Source of the DNA: CAYTZH01 sp964442285
GTDB lineage: Bacteria > Myxococcota_A > UBA9160 > JAFDET01
Assembly: GCA_964442285.1 (NCBI GenBank)
Contig: CAYTZH010000023.1
Coordinates: 5,101 to 69,100 of the forward strand
Length of the DNA stretch: 64,000 nucleotides
Direction: 5' to 3'
Position numbers and translations under genes: made by a program. This document shows, one piece after another, positions 35,460 through 43,600 of the stretch (positions within the stretch are counted from its first letter, which is position 1; each line of letters opens with the position of its first letter). Below the pieces are notes generated by a model. The model was not told the origin of the DNA. It was given only the letters and a program-made list of their open reading frames with translations, and searched no databases.

Positions 35460-35575
35460 GGGACGAGGGGCGACGGAGCGGCGTGCTCAGCTCGGGCGCT
35501 CCGAGTCGCAGGCCCATGCGGGCCGGGAGGGCGCCCTCGCGATTTTGCGCGCCACTCCGTCGCCCCTCGTCCCCC
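35458..35575. repeat. Long inverted repeat upstream of imuA
   Basis: A 29-base arm at 35458-35486 is the reverse complement of 35547-35575 with two mismatches; the outer 21 bases are perfect. The 60-base loop contains smaller complementary segments such as GGCCC/GGGCC. It lies between the end of the 35615 monooxygenase gene and the imuA promoter, both read leftward. It could terminate the former, insulate imuA, or be a dispersed intergenic repeat. Confidence 0.65.
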
Positions 35576-35614
35576 GCGACCGGGGAGGAGGACGCAAACC
35601 ACCCTGGGTCGGGG

Positions 35615-35920
35615 TCAGTTCTGTTCGACGACGGCCTCGAAGGTCTGGAGGCGGGGGTGGCCGGTGAGGACACCGTCCGGTGTTCGCGCCTGGGCGTGGG
35701 CCTTGCGGAAGGCCTCGGAGCGGGTCCAGGCCTCGAAGGCCTCGCGGCTCTCCCACGTGGAGTGGGAGATGTAGGCGCCCGGGTCGTCGCCCCGGAGCAG
35801 GGCGAAGCGCACGAAGCCCGGCACCTCGTCGAGATAGGTCTCGCGCTTGCGCCAGATCTCCTCGAACTCGGCGCTGCGCTCGGGGTTCACCTGGAAGTGG
35901 TTCATCGCGACGAAGAGCAT
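35615..35920 (-). CDS. Heme-degrading monooxygenase-like (ABM domain) protein
   Basis: The 101-residue protein has the antibiotic-biosynthesis-monooxygenase fold signature: FVAMNHFQVNPERSAEFEEI, a middle PGFVRFALLRGDDPGAYIS with HSTWESREAFEAWTRSEAF, and a final strand. Members include IsdG/HmoB-type heme oxygenases and quinone-type monooxygenases; the heme-binding residues cannot be fixed from this sequence. A small dimer in the cytoplasm is likely. It is co-directional with purN upstream, 35 bases apart. Confidence 0.85.
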   Translation of the reverse strand: MLFVAMNHFQVNPERSAEFEEIWRKRETYLDEVPGFVRFALLRGDDPGAYISHSTWESREAFEAWTRSEAFRKAHAQARTPDGVLTGHPRLQTFEAVVEQN

Positions 35921-35955
35921 GGAGCGACTCCGGGCCCGCGGGCCGTGCTGGGGGT

Positions 35956-36582
35956 TCAGGCGGAAAGGATGCGGACGCGGCGACCGTCGATCTTGAGCCG
36001 CCCCGCAGCGAAGAGCCGGATCGCCTCGGGCACCAGCCGCCGCTCGACGGCCTGGACGCGCTCGGCCAGACGCTCCGGGGTGTCGTCGTCGAGGACCGGG
36101 ACGGCCTCCTGGAGGATGATCGGGCCGCCGTCGTACCCAGCGTCGACGAAGTGGACGGTGGCGCCACTCAGCTTCACCCCCGAGGCGAGCACGGCCTCGT
36201 GGACGCGTCGGCCGTAGAAGCCGCGCCCCGAGAAGGCCGGGACGAGGGCCGGGTGGACGTTGAGGGTGCGCTCGTCGTAGCGGCCCCGGGTCTCGAAGGG
36301 CGAGAGGAAGCCGAGCAGGGCGACCAGGTCCACCGGGTGGCGGACCAGCTCCGCGTGCAAGGCGTCGTTGAAGCGGGCCACGTCCGGGTGGGCGCGTCGG
36401 GGAACCGCGACCGCCGGCACGCCGCGGCGCCGGGCGCGTTCCAGCCCGCCGGCCCGCTCCTTCGAGGCGATCACCACCGCCACGCGGGCGTCGAGCGAGC
36501 CCTCGTCGATGCAGCGGAACAGGTTCTCGAGGCTCGTGCCCTCGCCGGAGAGCAGCACCGCGAGCTGCAGCGCGCCGCTCAT
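35956..36582 (-). CDS. purN: Phosphoribosylglycinamide formyltransferase
   Basis: The 208-residue protein has the PurN motifs: LLSGEGTSLENLF, a phosphate-binding loop, then the active site Asn/His in ERTLNVHPALVPAFSG and the Asp in SGATVHFVDAGYDGGPII. It transfers a formyl group from 10-formyltetrahydrofolate to GAR in purine synthesis. The ATG overlaps the metF stop (ATGA), so two folate enzymes are coupled. The gene is the normal size for the family. Confidence 0.93.
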   Translation of the reverse strand: MSGALQLAVLLSGEGTSLENLFRCIDEGSLDARVAVVIASKERAGGLERARRRGVPAVAVPRRAHPDVARFNDALHAELVRHPVDLVALLGFLSPFETRGRYDERTLNVHPALVPAFSGRGFYGRRVHEAVLASGVKLSGATVHFVDAGYDGGPIILQEAVPVLDDDTPERLAERVQAVERRLVPEAIRLFAAGRLKIDGRRVRILSA

Positions 36583-37445
36583 CCGCCGAAGAGGTTCTGG
36601 TGGATGCGGCGTGTGGCCGGGGATCGGTTGAGCGTGTAGAAGTGGATGCCGGGCACGCCCTCGTCGAGGAGCTCCCGACATTGTGTGGTGGCCCATTCGA
36701 CCCCGATGGCGTCGACGCGCGCGCCGTCGCCGCCGGCGTCGTCGAGAGCCTGCTGGAGCTCCGTCGGGATGCGGGCCCCGCACATCCGCGCGATGCGCGG
36801 CACGTTCGTGCTCGCGGTGATCGGCATGATGCCGGGCACCAGGGGCACGTCGACCCCGGCGGTCCGGGCCCGCTCGACGAACGCGAAGAAGTCGGCGTTG
36901 TCGAAGAAGAGCTGGGAGATCAGGAACTCGGAGCCGGCGCGCACCTTCTCCGCCAGATGGGCGAGGTCGGCCTCCGGGCTCTCGGCCTCCTGATGGGTCT
37001 CGGGATAGAAGGCGCCGCCCAGGCAGAAGTCCCAGCGGCTGCGGATGAAGGCCACCAGCTCGCTGGCGTGGGCGAAGCCGCCGGGCGCGGGACGGAAGTC
37101 CGGCTGGTCCCGGGGCGGGTCGCCGCGCAGGGGCAGCACGTTCTCGATGCCCTCGTCGCGCAGGCGGTCGAGGATCCCGGCCAGGTCCGCCCGGGACGCC
37201 CCGACACAGGTGAGATGGGCCATGCCGAGCAGTCCCGCCTCGCGCTGCAGTCGGGCCACCAGATCGATGGTCTTGCGCTGGGTGGATCCGCCGGCGCCCC
37301 AGGTGACCGAGACGAAGCCCGGGTCGAGACGCTTGAGGTCTGCGATGGTGCGGAAGAGGGCGTCGAAGCCAGCGTCGTTCTTCGGCGGGAAGAACTCGAA
37401 AGAGAAGACCGGCCCCGACCCGCGGTAGAGGTCGGCGATGCGCAT
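36579..37445 (-). CDS. metF: Methylenetetrahydrofolate reductase
   Basis: The 288-residue protein has the TIM-barrel motifs of MetF: FSFEFFPPKNDAGFDALF with the catalytic Glu, DPGFVSVTWGAGGST, HLTCVGASRADL, NVLPLRGDPP, and PGIMPITASTNVPR. It reduces 5,10-methylene-THF to 5-methyl-THF for methionine synthesis using FAD. It leads a two-gene folate operon with purN. The gene starts 91 bases from the divergent PfkB gene. Confidence 0.96.
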   Translation of the reverse strand: MRIADLYRGSGPVFSFEFFPPKNDAGFDALFRTIADLKRLDPGFVSVTWGAGGSTQRKTIDLVARLQREAGLLGMAHLTCVGASRADLAGILDRLRDEGIENVLPLRGDPPRDQPDFRPAPGGFAHASELVAFIRSRWDFCLGGAFYPETHQEAESPEADLAHLAEKVRAGSEFLISQLFFDNADFFAFVERARTAGVDVPLVPGIMPITASTNVPRIARMCGARIPTELQQALDDAGGDGARVDAIGVEWATTQCRELLDEGVPGIHFYTLNRSPATRRIHQNLFGG

Positions 37446-37536
37446 GGGGGGAGTCTACCTCCCGGGCCGGGTTGACGCCCGGGAGCCACCCGGCGAGACT
37501 GCGCCCCGCATCCCCGCCCGACGCAGGAGGTTCCGG

Positions 37537-38475
37537 ATGTCCATTCTCGTGACCGGCTCGATCGCCATCGACCACATCATGGTCTTCCAGGACCGCTTCC
37601 GGAACCACATCCTGCCGGACAAGGTGCACATGCTGAACGTGGCCTTCCACGTGCCCGAGCTGCGCAAGAGCTTCGGCGGCTGCGCCGGGAACATCGCCTA
37701 CAACCTGCGGCTGCTGGGTGAGGACCCGATCCTGCGCGGCACGGTCGGCCCCGACTTCGCGGAGTACGCCGAATGGCTCGACCGCCACGGCGTCCGCCGC
37801 GACTGGGTGGTGGAGCTTGCCGAGTCCTTCACCGCCTCGTGCTTCATCACCACGGACCTCGACGACAACCAGATCACCGCCTTCCACCCGGGCGCCATGG
37901 ACCGGGCCCACGAGGCGCCCGTGGGCGACGTGGACGAGCCGTTCCGGATCGCGATCGTGGGGCCGAACGGCAAGCAGGCGATGCTCGACCACGCCCGCGC
38001 GGTGAAGGCGCGGGGAACGCCCCTGGTGATGGATCCGGGCCAGGGCCTGCCGCTGTTCGATCGCGACGAGCTCCGCGGCATGCTCGAGGGTGCCGCGGTC
38101 TACGTGGTGAACGACTACGAGTGGTCGCTGACCCAGCAGACGACCGGGCTCGACGAGGACGCGGTGGCCGAGCGGGTGGGGGCCCTGGTGGTCACCCGCG
38201 GCGAGAAGGGCTCCTGGATCCGCGAGAAGGACCGCCGCGCGGAGATCCCGCCCGTCCCGGCCGAGGCGGTGGTGGACCCGACCGGCTGCGGCGACGCCTA
38301 CCGCGCCGGGCTCCTCCACGGTCTGGCCGCCGGCCGACCGCTGGAGCAGGCCTGTCGGATGGGCAGCCTGATGGGCTCCCTCAAGGTGGCGGTCCGCGGC
38401 CCCCAGGGCCTCTCCCTGGATCCGGCTCGCTTCCGCGAGCGCTACGCCCAGGCTTTCGGCGAGCCGCTCGGGTGA
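37537..38475 (+). CDS. PfkB-family carbohydrate/nucleoside kinase
   Basis: The 312-residue protein shows the ribokinase-family start ILVTGSIAIDHIMVFQDRF and the first PfkB signature FGGCAGNIAYNLRLLGE. The second signature DPTGCGDAYRAGLLHGLAAG contains the catalytic Asp and anion hole. The form is closer to adenosine kinase and sugar kinases than to phosphofructokinase. It phosphorylates a sugar or nucleoside; the substrate is unknown. A strong AGGAGG lies before ATG 37537. The stop overlaps the GTG of the next gene. Confidence 0.92.
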   Translation: MSILVTGSIAIDHIMVFQDRFRNHILPDKVHMLNVAFHVPELRKSFGGCAGNIAYNLRLLGEDPILRGTVGPDFAEYAEWLDRHGVRRDWVVELAESFTASCFITTDLDDNQITAFHPGAMDRAHEAPVGDVDEPFRIAIVGPNGKQAMLDHARAVKARGTPLVMDPGQGLPLFDRDELRGMLEGAAVYVVNDYEWSLTQQTTGLDEDAVAERVGALVVTRGEKGSWIREKDRRAEIPPVPAEAVVDPTGCGDAYRAGLLHGLAAGRPLEQACRMGSLMGSLKVAVRGPQGLSLDPARFRERYAQAFGEPLG

Positions 38476-39608
38476 GCGAGGCCGCGCCGTCCACCGTCGA
38501 GGCGGTGGTGGTGGGCGCGGGCGTGGTCGGTCTGGCCTGCGCGGCGTCCCTGGCCCGCACGGGTCGCTCCGTGGTGGTGCTCGAGCGCCACGACGGGCTC
38601 GCCCGCGAGACCTCGAGCCGCAACAGCGAGGTGATCCACGCCGGGATCTACTACCCGCCGGGCTCGGCGAAGGCGGTGCTGTGCGTGCGCGGGCGCGAGC
38701 TGCTCTACGACCGCTGCGCGACGTACGGGGTGCCGCATCGGCAGCTCGGCAAGCTCATCGTCGCGACCCGGCCGGACGAGGTCGCGGTGCTCGAACGGCT
38801 CTGCGCCCGGGGCCGGGAGAACGGCGCCGGTCCCCTGGAGATCGTCGACGCCGCGGAGGTGCGCCGGCGGGAGCCCGCGGTGCGCGCCTGCGCCGCCCTG
38901 GTCTCGCCCCTGACGGGCATCGTCGACGCCCACGCCCTGGCGCTCTCGTATGCCGCCGAGCTGGAGTCGTGCGGGAGCGCGGTGGTGATGCCCGCGGCGC
39001 TCGAGGCCCTGGAGCCGGCCTCGGGGTGGCTCCGCCTGGTGGTCCGGGACGCCGACGGCGAGACCACGCGGCTCGAGGCCGGCGCGGTGGTGAACGCCGC
39101 GGGCCTGGAGGCCGACCGCGTCGCCGCCCGGGCCGGGATCGACGTGGACACCCGCGGCTGGCGTCTGCGGCCCTGCAAGGGCGACTATTTCGCCCTGGCG
39201 CCCGGCGCGCCCCTCGCGCTCTCGGGGCTGGTCTATCCCGTTCCGTCGGGCAGCGGCCCCCTGGGCATCCACGCCACCCTCGACCTGGGCGGTCGCGTCC
39301 GCTTCGGGCCCGACGCCGAGTACGTGGACGCGCCGCGCTACGACGTCGATCCGGCGAAGGCCGCGACCTTCGCGGCGGCGGTGGCCCGCTACCTGCCGGA
39401 CGTCCGTGCGGAATGGCTGACGCCGGACTTCGCCGGCGTGCGGCCACGGCTCTCGGGTCCCGGCGAGCCGGCCGCGGACTTCGCGATCCGCGAGGAGTCG
39501 GAGGCCGGGCTGCCGGGCCTCGTGAACCTGGTGGGGATCGAGTCGCCCGGTCTCACCGCGGCCGGTGCCATCGCCGAGCGGGTCGTCTCGCTCCTGGGCG
39601 GTCGCTAG
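38472..39608 (+). CDS. LhgO-like FAD-dependent oxidoreductase
   Basis: The 378-residue protein starts at a GTG overlapping the upstream stop. It begins with VVVGAGVVGLACAASLARTG and ends with the DAO-type motif GVRPRLSGPGEPAADF and NLVGIESPGLTAAGAIAE. A motif RNSEVIHAGIYYPPGSAKA is typical of L-2-hydroxyglutarate dehydrogenase/oxidase (LhgO) proteins. It oxidises a 2-hydroxy acid, passing electrons to quinone or oxygen. The link to the kinase gene is unexplained. Its stop lies in a CTAG shared with the convergent PP2C gene. Confidence 0.88.
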   Translation: MSEAAPSTVEAVVVGAGVVGLACAASLARTGRSVVVLERHDGLARETSSRNSEVIHAGIYYPPGSAKAVLCVRGRELLYDRCATYGVPHRQLGKLIVATRPDEVAVLERLCARGRENGAGPLEIVDAAEVRRREPAVRACAALVSPLTGIVDAHALALSYAAELESCGSAVVMPAALEALEPASGWLRLVVRDADGETTRLEAGAVVNAAGLEADRVAARAGIDVDTRGWRLRPCKGDYFALAPGAPLALSGLVYPVPSGSGPLGIHATLDLGGRVRFGPDAEYVDAPRYDVDPAKAATFAAAVARYLPDVRAEWLTPDFAGVRPRLSGPGEPAADFAIREESEAGLPGLVNLVGIESPGLTAAGAIAERVVSLLGGR

Positions 39609-40444
39609 CGGGGGCGCAGGGACCCGGCGCCGATCCAGGCGGCGGCCACGCCGATGTTGTCTCCGGCGGCGTGCGCCCGGTGCGCCGCAGCCGCGCGTTC
39701 GGCCACGCCCCGGGCGAGCTCGAGCGCACGCTGTCCCGGGCTGAACCCCGCCGCCGCCTCCGCCGCCTCGTGGACCGTCCTCTCGGGGTCGGCGACACCG
39801 ATGCCCAGCTCCGAGAGCCCGTCGGTGGCGAGCACCACCGCCTCCACGCCGGCCAGGGAGACGGCGTCCGCCTCGGCCTGGACCTCGATGTCGGCCCGGC
39901 CGAGGCTCTCGCTGCCGAGGAAGAAGCGGGGGGCCGCCGGCTCGCTGGCCAGCTCCACGCTGCGGTCGGCGCTCACGCGGAACACGTGGCTGTCGCCGAG
40001 GGAGGCGAAGCCGAGCAGATCGCGATCGGGACGGATCAGCGCCGCCGCGAAGGCGCAGCGGGAGCCCTGGCGGTCGGCCTCCTGGGTCTCGCGCAGCACC
40101 TCGCCGTGGATCGCGTGCAGCGCCCCGCTGGCCACGTCCGCCCAGCGGGCCGGCGCGAGCTCGGCAGCAGGTGCCAGCCAGACCGGGGCAAAGCGCTCGA
40201 GGAGCAGCGAGACGGCCAGCTCCGAGGCCCGACAGCCGCGATGGGCGTCGGCCACGGCCAGCACCACGCCGCAGGGGCCGAGGGCGTAGCCGGCGGCGTC
40301 CTCGTTGGGGTCCGTGTACTCGTAGGTCTTGGCGGCGCCGCCGCGGGAGAGCGCCGCGGCCGCCGCGCCCTCGGCCACGGCCCCGATGGCATCCACCTGG
40401 GTATGGTCGCGGCCTCGCAGCAGGGCCGTGTGAGAGACGCTCAA
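39605..40444 (-). CDS. PP2C-like protein phosphatase
   Basis: The 279-residue protein keeps PP2C motifs: NEDAAGYALGPCGVVLAVADAHRG, where the DGMGG motif is modified to DAHRG; GFASLGDSHVFRV; VVLATDGLSELG; and a final GDNIGVAAAW. Metal-binding Asp positions appear present, so phosphatase activity is possible, though the first motif is atypical. It may dephosphorylate Ser/Thr-phosphoproteins. The start is uncertain: the longest frame uses TTG at 40444, only 23 bases from the divergent ATG 40468. Confidence 0.8.
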   Translation of the reverse strand: MSVSHTALLRGRDHTQVDAIGAVAEGAAAAALSRGGAAKTYEYTDPNEDAAGYALGPCGVVLAVADAHRGCRASELAVSLLLERFAPVWLAPAAELAPARWADVASGALHAIHGEVLRETQEADRQGSRCAFAAALIRPDRDLLGFASLGDSHVFRVSADRSVELASEPAAPRFFLGSESLGRADIEVQAEADAVSLAGVEAVVLATDGLSELGIGVADPERTVHEAAEAAAGFSPGQRALELARGVAERAAAAHRAHAAGDNIGVAAAWIGAGSLRPR

Positions 40445-40467
40445 CGTGGCGGCTAGTATACCGGGCC

Positions 40468-41778
40468 ATGGATGCGGTGGAGGCGATTCTCGTCGGGGCG
40501 GGGCTGCGAGGACGCCACGTCTACGCCGCCTATGCCCTCGAGCGACCCGAACGCCTGCGCATCGTCGCGCTGGCCGAGCCCCACCCGGATCGTCGGACGG
40601 AGCTCGCCCGGGCGCTCGGGCTCGACGCGGACGCCGTCTTCGACGACTGGCGACCCCTGCTCGCGGGCGCGCCGCGGGCGCCGGCGGCCATCATCGCCAC
40701 CGGCGACATCGAGCACGAGGCGCCGGCGCTCGCCGCGCTCGAGCGCGGCCATCACCTGCTGCTCGAGAAGCCGATCGCACCGACCCCCGAGGCCTGCGTT
40801 CGGGTCGTCGAGGCGGCGGAGCGCGCGGAGCGCATCCTCCAGATCGGCCACGTCCTGCGGCACACGGCGTTCTACGCCCGGGTGGCGGAGGTGGTCCGCA
40901 GCGGCCGCCTCGGCCCGCTGGTCCATCTCGACCTGCGCGAGCACGTGTCGAGCTGGCACTACGCCCACTCCTACGTGCGCGGCAAGTTCCGCAACACCGC
41001 GGTGGCCGCGCCGGTGCTGCTGGCGAAGTCCTGCCACGACCTCGACCTGCTGCGCTGGATCGCCGGGGAGGAGGTCGTGCGGGTGACCTCCTTCGGCAGT
41101 CGCCTCCACTACGGGCCCGGCTCGGCGCCGGACGGCGCGCCGGCGCGCTGCACCGACGCCTGTCCGGCGCGGTCCGACTGTCCCCACGACGTCGAGCGCT
41201 TCTACCTCGCCCCCGAGGACGCGATCGCCCGCGCGTGGCCGTGGTCGGACGTCTCCCCCGATCCTTCCCGAGAGGCGCGGCGGCGCTCCCTCGAGCGGGG
41301 TCCCTACGGGCAGTGCGTGTTCCGCGCCGACAACGACCAGCTCGACCACCAGGTGGTGAGCGTGGAGCTCGCCGGCGGCGCCACCGCGACCTTCGCCCTC
41401 CACGGGGCCGCCACCCACGAGCGCCGCACGGTGCGGATCTCCGGCGGGGCGGGGGAGCTTCGCGGCGTGCTCCACGACGGGACGATCGAGATCAGCCGTC
41501 ACGGGCGCCTGGAGGTGGAGCGGATCCACTGCCCGGGCTCGGAGCTCGGCCACTTCGGGGGCGACGTCGGGCTGATCGACCACTTCGTCGACGCCGTGGG
41601 CCGCGACGATCGGGCAGCGGTACGAGAGGCGGGCCGGACGGCGCTCGCAGGCCACCTGCTGGGCTTTGCCGCCGAGGAGGCCCGGCGCACCGGGCGGGTG
41701 GTCGATCTGACGGAGTTTCGCCGCAAGCTCAGCACTGCCGGGGAGGATTTCCTATCGGTGACTCGGGGAGAAGCCTGA
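40468..41778 (+). CDS. Gfo/Idh/MocA-family oxidoreductase
   Basis: The 436-residue protein begins with AILVGAGLRGRHVYAAY, a Rossmann dinucleotide-binding motif, then HHLLLEKPIAPTPEACVRVV with the conserved Lys-Pro of the family. A substrate domain follows with SCHDLDLLRWIAGEEV, where the catalytic His lies. An insertion (about 220-290) contains several Cys residues (CTDACPARSDCPHD), possibly a metal site, and is unusual. It likely oxidises or epimerises a sugar derivative with NAD(P). It is divergent from the PP2C gene. Confidence 0.9.
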   Translation: MDAVEAILVGAGLRGRHVYAAYALERPERLRIVALAEPHPDRRTELARALGLDADAVFDDWRPLLAGAPRAPAAIIATGDIEHEAPALAALERGHHLLLEKPIAPTPEACVRVVEAAERAERILQIGHVLRHTAFYARVAEVVRSGRLGPLVHLDLREHVSSWHYAHSYVRGKFRNTAVAAPVLLAKSCHDLDLLRWIAGEEVVRVTSFGSRLHYGPGSAPDGAPARCTDACPARSDCPHDVERFYLAPEDAIARAWPWSDVSPDPSREARRRSLERGPYGQCVFRADNDQLDHQVVSVELAGGATATFALHGAATHERRTVRISGGAGELRGVLHDGTIEISRHGRLEVERIHCPGSELGHFGGDVGLIDHFVDAVGRDDRAAVREAGRTALAGHLLGFAAEEARRTGRVVDLTEFRRKLSTAGEDFLSVTRGEA

Positions 41779-41816
41779 TATACAACTCGGGGCCCCGAGC
41801 GTATTCTGATCACCAC

Positions 41817-42506
41817 ATGGGGTCCGAGGGTTCATCCGGCCGCGCAGCCGCTGCCGAGGGGGTACCGGCCGAAGACGCGGTGGAGCTCACCCTCGCCCTG
41901 TGCCACGAGGTCCGGAACCTGCTCGCGGCGGTCCGCCTCAGTGCCTACCTGATCGCCCGCGAGACCGATTCCGCCCAGGTGCGCGCCAGCATCGAGGACA
42001 TCGAGGCGATCTCGGTCGAGGCGGGCGCCGCCCTGGCCCACATCCGGCCCCTGCTGGACGCCGCCGGCGAGTCACCCCGCGTCGACCCGGTGGCCGTGCT
42101 GGAGGCGGTGGGCCGCTCGCTGACGGAGATCCCCGGTCGCGCGGCGCCCGTCGAGGTCCGCTGGCCGGATGCCCTGCCCGACGTCCGCGTCGATCCCGAC
42201 GCCCTCCACCACCTGCTGGTCACCCTCGCCCTCTCCGCGCGGGAGACGGTTCGCGAGCCGGGGGCGGTGCGGGTGGGTGCCGAGGCGCGCGAGGGCAGCG
42301 TGGTCTTCCGGGTCGAGGACGACGGCGATCCGCTGGTGGAGGCGGAAGCCCGACCGAAGCCCGATCCGGTCCATCGACCGGGTCGGCGCGGTCTCGGCCT
42401 GCGCGTCGCCGAGGCCCTGATGCGTTCCGCGGGTGGCGGGCTCCGCATCGACACGCGTGCCGATGGGACCCGCGTGGAGCTGGTGCTCCCGGTCCTCGAG
42501 GACTAG
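41817..42506 (+). CDS. Sensorless histidine kinase-like protein
   Basis: The 229-residue protein has only a dimerisation and ATPase core. The H-box reads ALCHEVRNLLAAV (His about residue 30), a good phospho-acceptor context. The ATPase part contains HHLLVTLALSARETV (degenerate N-box), VEDDGDPLVEAEA (partial G1) and GRRGLGLRVAEALMRSAGG (G2). There is no membrane or PAS input domain, and the ATP-binding domain looks weak. It could be a phosphotransfer protein. It is downstream of the oxidoreductase gene and convergent with the desaturase, whose stop overlaps by four bases. Confidence 0.78.
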   Translation: MGSEGSSGRAAAAEGVPAEDAVELTLALCHEVRNLLAAVRLSAYLIARETDSAQVRASIEDIEAISVEAGAALAHIRPLLDAAGESPRVDPVAVLEAVGRSLTEIPGRAAPVEVRWPDALPDVRVDPDALHHLLVTLALSARETVREPGAVRVGAEAREGSVVFRVEDDGDPLVEAEARPKPDPVHRPGRRGLGLRVAEALMRSAGGGLRIDTRADGTRVELVLPVLED

Positions 42507-43384
42507 GCGGCTTCCTTCAACGCCTTGGCCGTTGGCTCCAGCACGCTGGCGGGCGGCTCGCGGATGTCCCAGACGAGGCCGATCGCCTGGAGCCCGCGCA
42601 GGATGTAGTAGGTCAGGTCGACCTCCCACCAGAAGAAGCCCTGGCGGGTGCTCGCCATGTAGTGGTGGTGGTTGTTGTGCCAGCCCTCCCCCATGGTCAG
42701 CAGCGCCAGCACCCAGTTGTTGCGGCTGGTGTCGCCCGTCTCGTAGCGCTGCCTCCCCCAGCGGTGGGAGAGGGAGTTGATCGTGTAGGTGCTGTGCCAG
42801 AGCAGCGTGGTCGAGAGCCCGAAGCCCCACACCAGGCCAGACCAGCCGCCCACGGCGAGGCACAGCAGCGACAGCGCGAATGGCGGCACGTAGTGGTGTC
42901 GGTTGAGCCAGCGCAGCTCGGGGTAACGGGCGAAGTCGCGGATCTGGTCCACCGGCGTCGCCTCCCACTTGGGATCCATGATCCACCCCTGGTGGGAGTA
43001 CCAGAAGCCGTCGTTGGGTGAGTGGACGTCGCCCTCCTGGTCCGAGAAGCGGTGGTGGATGCGATGGATCCCGGCCCACCACAGGGGTCCCTTCTGCACC
43101 GAGGTCGTCCCCAGCAGGGCCAGCACCAACTGGAACGCGCGGCTGGTGCGGTAGGTCTTGTGGGCGAAGTAGCGGTGGTAGCCGCCCGTGATCGAGAACA
43201 TCCGCCCCCAGAAGGTGAGTGCGAAGAGCGCGGCTGCGGTCCACGTGAGGGGCACCAGGAAGACGCAGATGGCCGTGGCCACGTGGATGCCCCAGTAGAT
43301 GATGCTGGGGACGATCGGGGTCGACGAGTAGATCCCGTCGGTCTCGGCGTCGTATCCGCTGGTGGGCACGGTCGGTGTTGCCAT
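42503..43384 (-). CDS. Acyl-CoA or acyl-lipid desaturase
   Basis: The 293-residue membrane protein has the three His clusters of di-iron desaturases: HRYFAH in GGYHRYFAHKTY, HRIHH, and HNNHHHY, with membrane helices before and between. The order and spacing fit delta-9 stearoyl-CoA-type desaturases. It introduces a double bond into a fatty acyl chain using oxygen and electrons from ferredoxin or cytochrome b5. A C-terminal basic tail is short. The start is ATG 43384. Confidence 0.93.
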   Translation of the reverse strand: MATPTVPTSGYDAETDGIYSSTPIVPSIIYWGIHVATAICVFLVPLTWTAAALFALTFWGRMFSITGGYHRYFAHKTYRTSRAFQLVLALLGTTSVQKGPLWWAGIHRIHHRFSDQEGDVHSPNDGFWYSHQGWIMDPKWEATPVDQIRDFARYPELRWLNRHHYVPPFALSLLCLAVGGWSGLVWGFGLSTTLLWHSTYTINSLSHRWGRQRYETGDTSRNNWVLALLTMGEGWHNNHHHYMASTRQGFFWWEVDLTYYILRGLQAIGLVWDIREPPASVLEPTAKALKEAA

Positions 43385-43600
43385 CGATGTCTGCTCCTCG
43401 GCTGTGCGGCGCGATGCTGGAGGACTGCTCGGAAAGGCTCGTTCGAGCTGGACGGAGCATACGTCCCGCTTCGGTCGGGAGCGTGGGATGGCCTGTCAAA
43501 CTTCGGTAAAAGGGCTCCGGGGCGCACGGTTATCGCGCCCTTGCGCGCTCCCGGGCCCGGCGGAACACTGGGGCGCCGCCGCAGGGGGCCAAGGGAAGCC

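Noticed and set aside
33158..36217. Very long plus-strand frame opposite imuB and imuA
   Set aside because: High-GC antisense frame with an Arg/Pro/Gly/Ala-rich translation; minus-strand imuB and imuA are clear family members.
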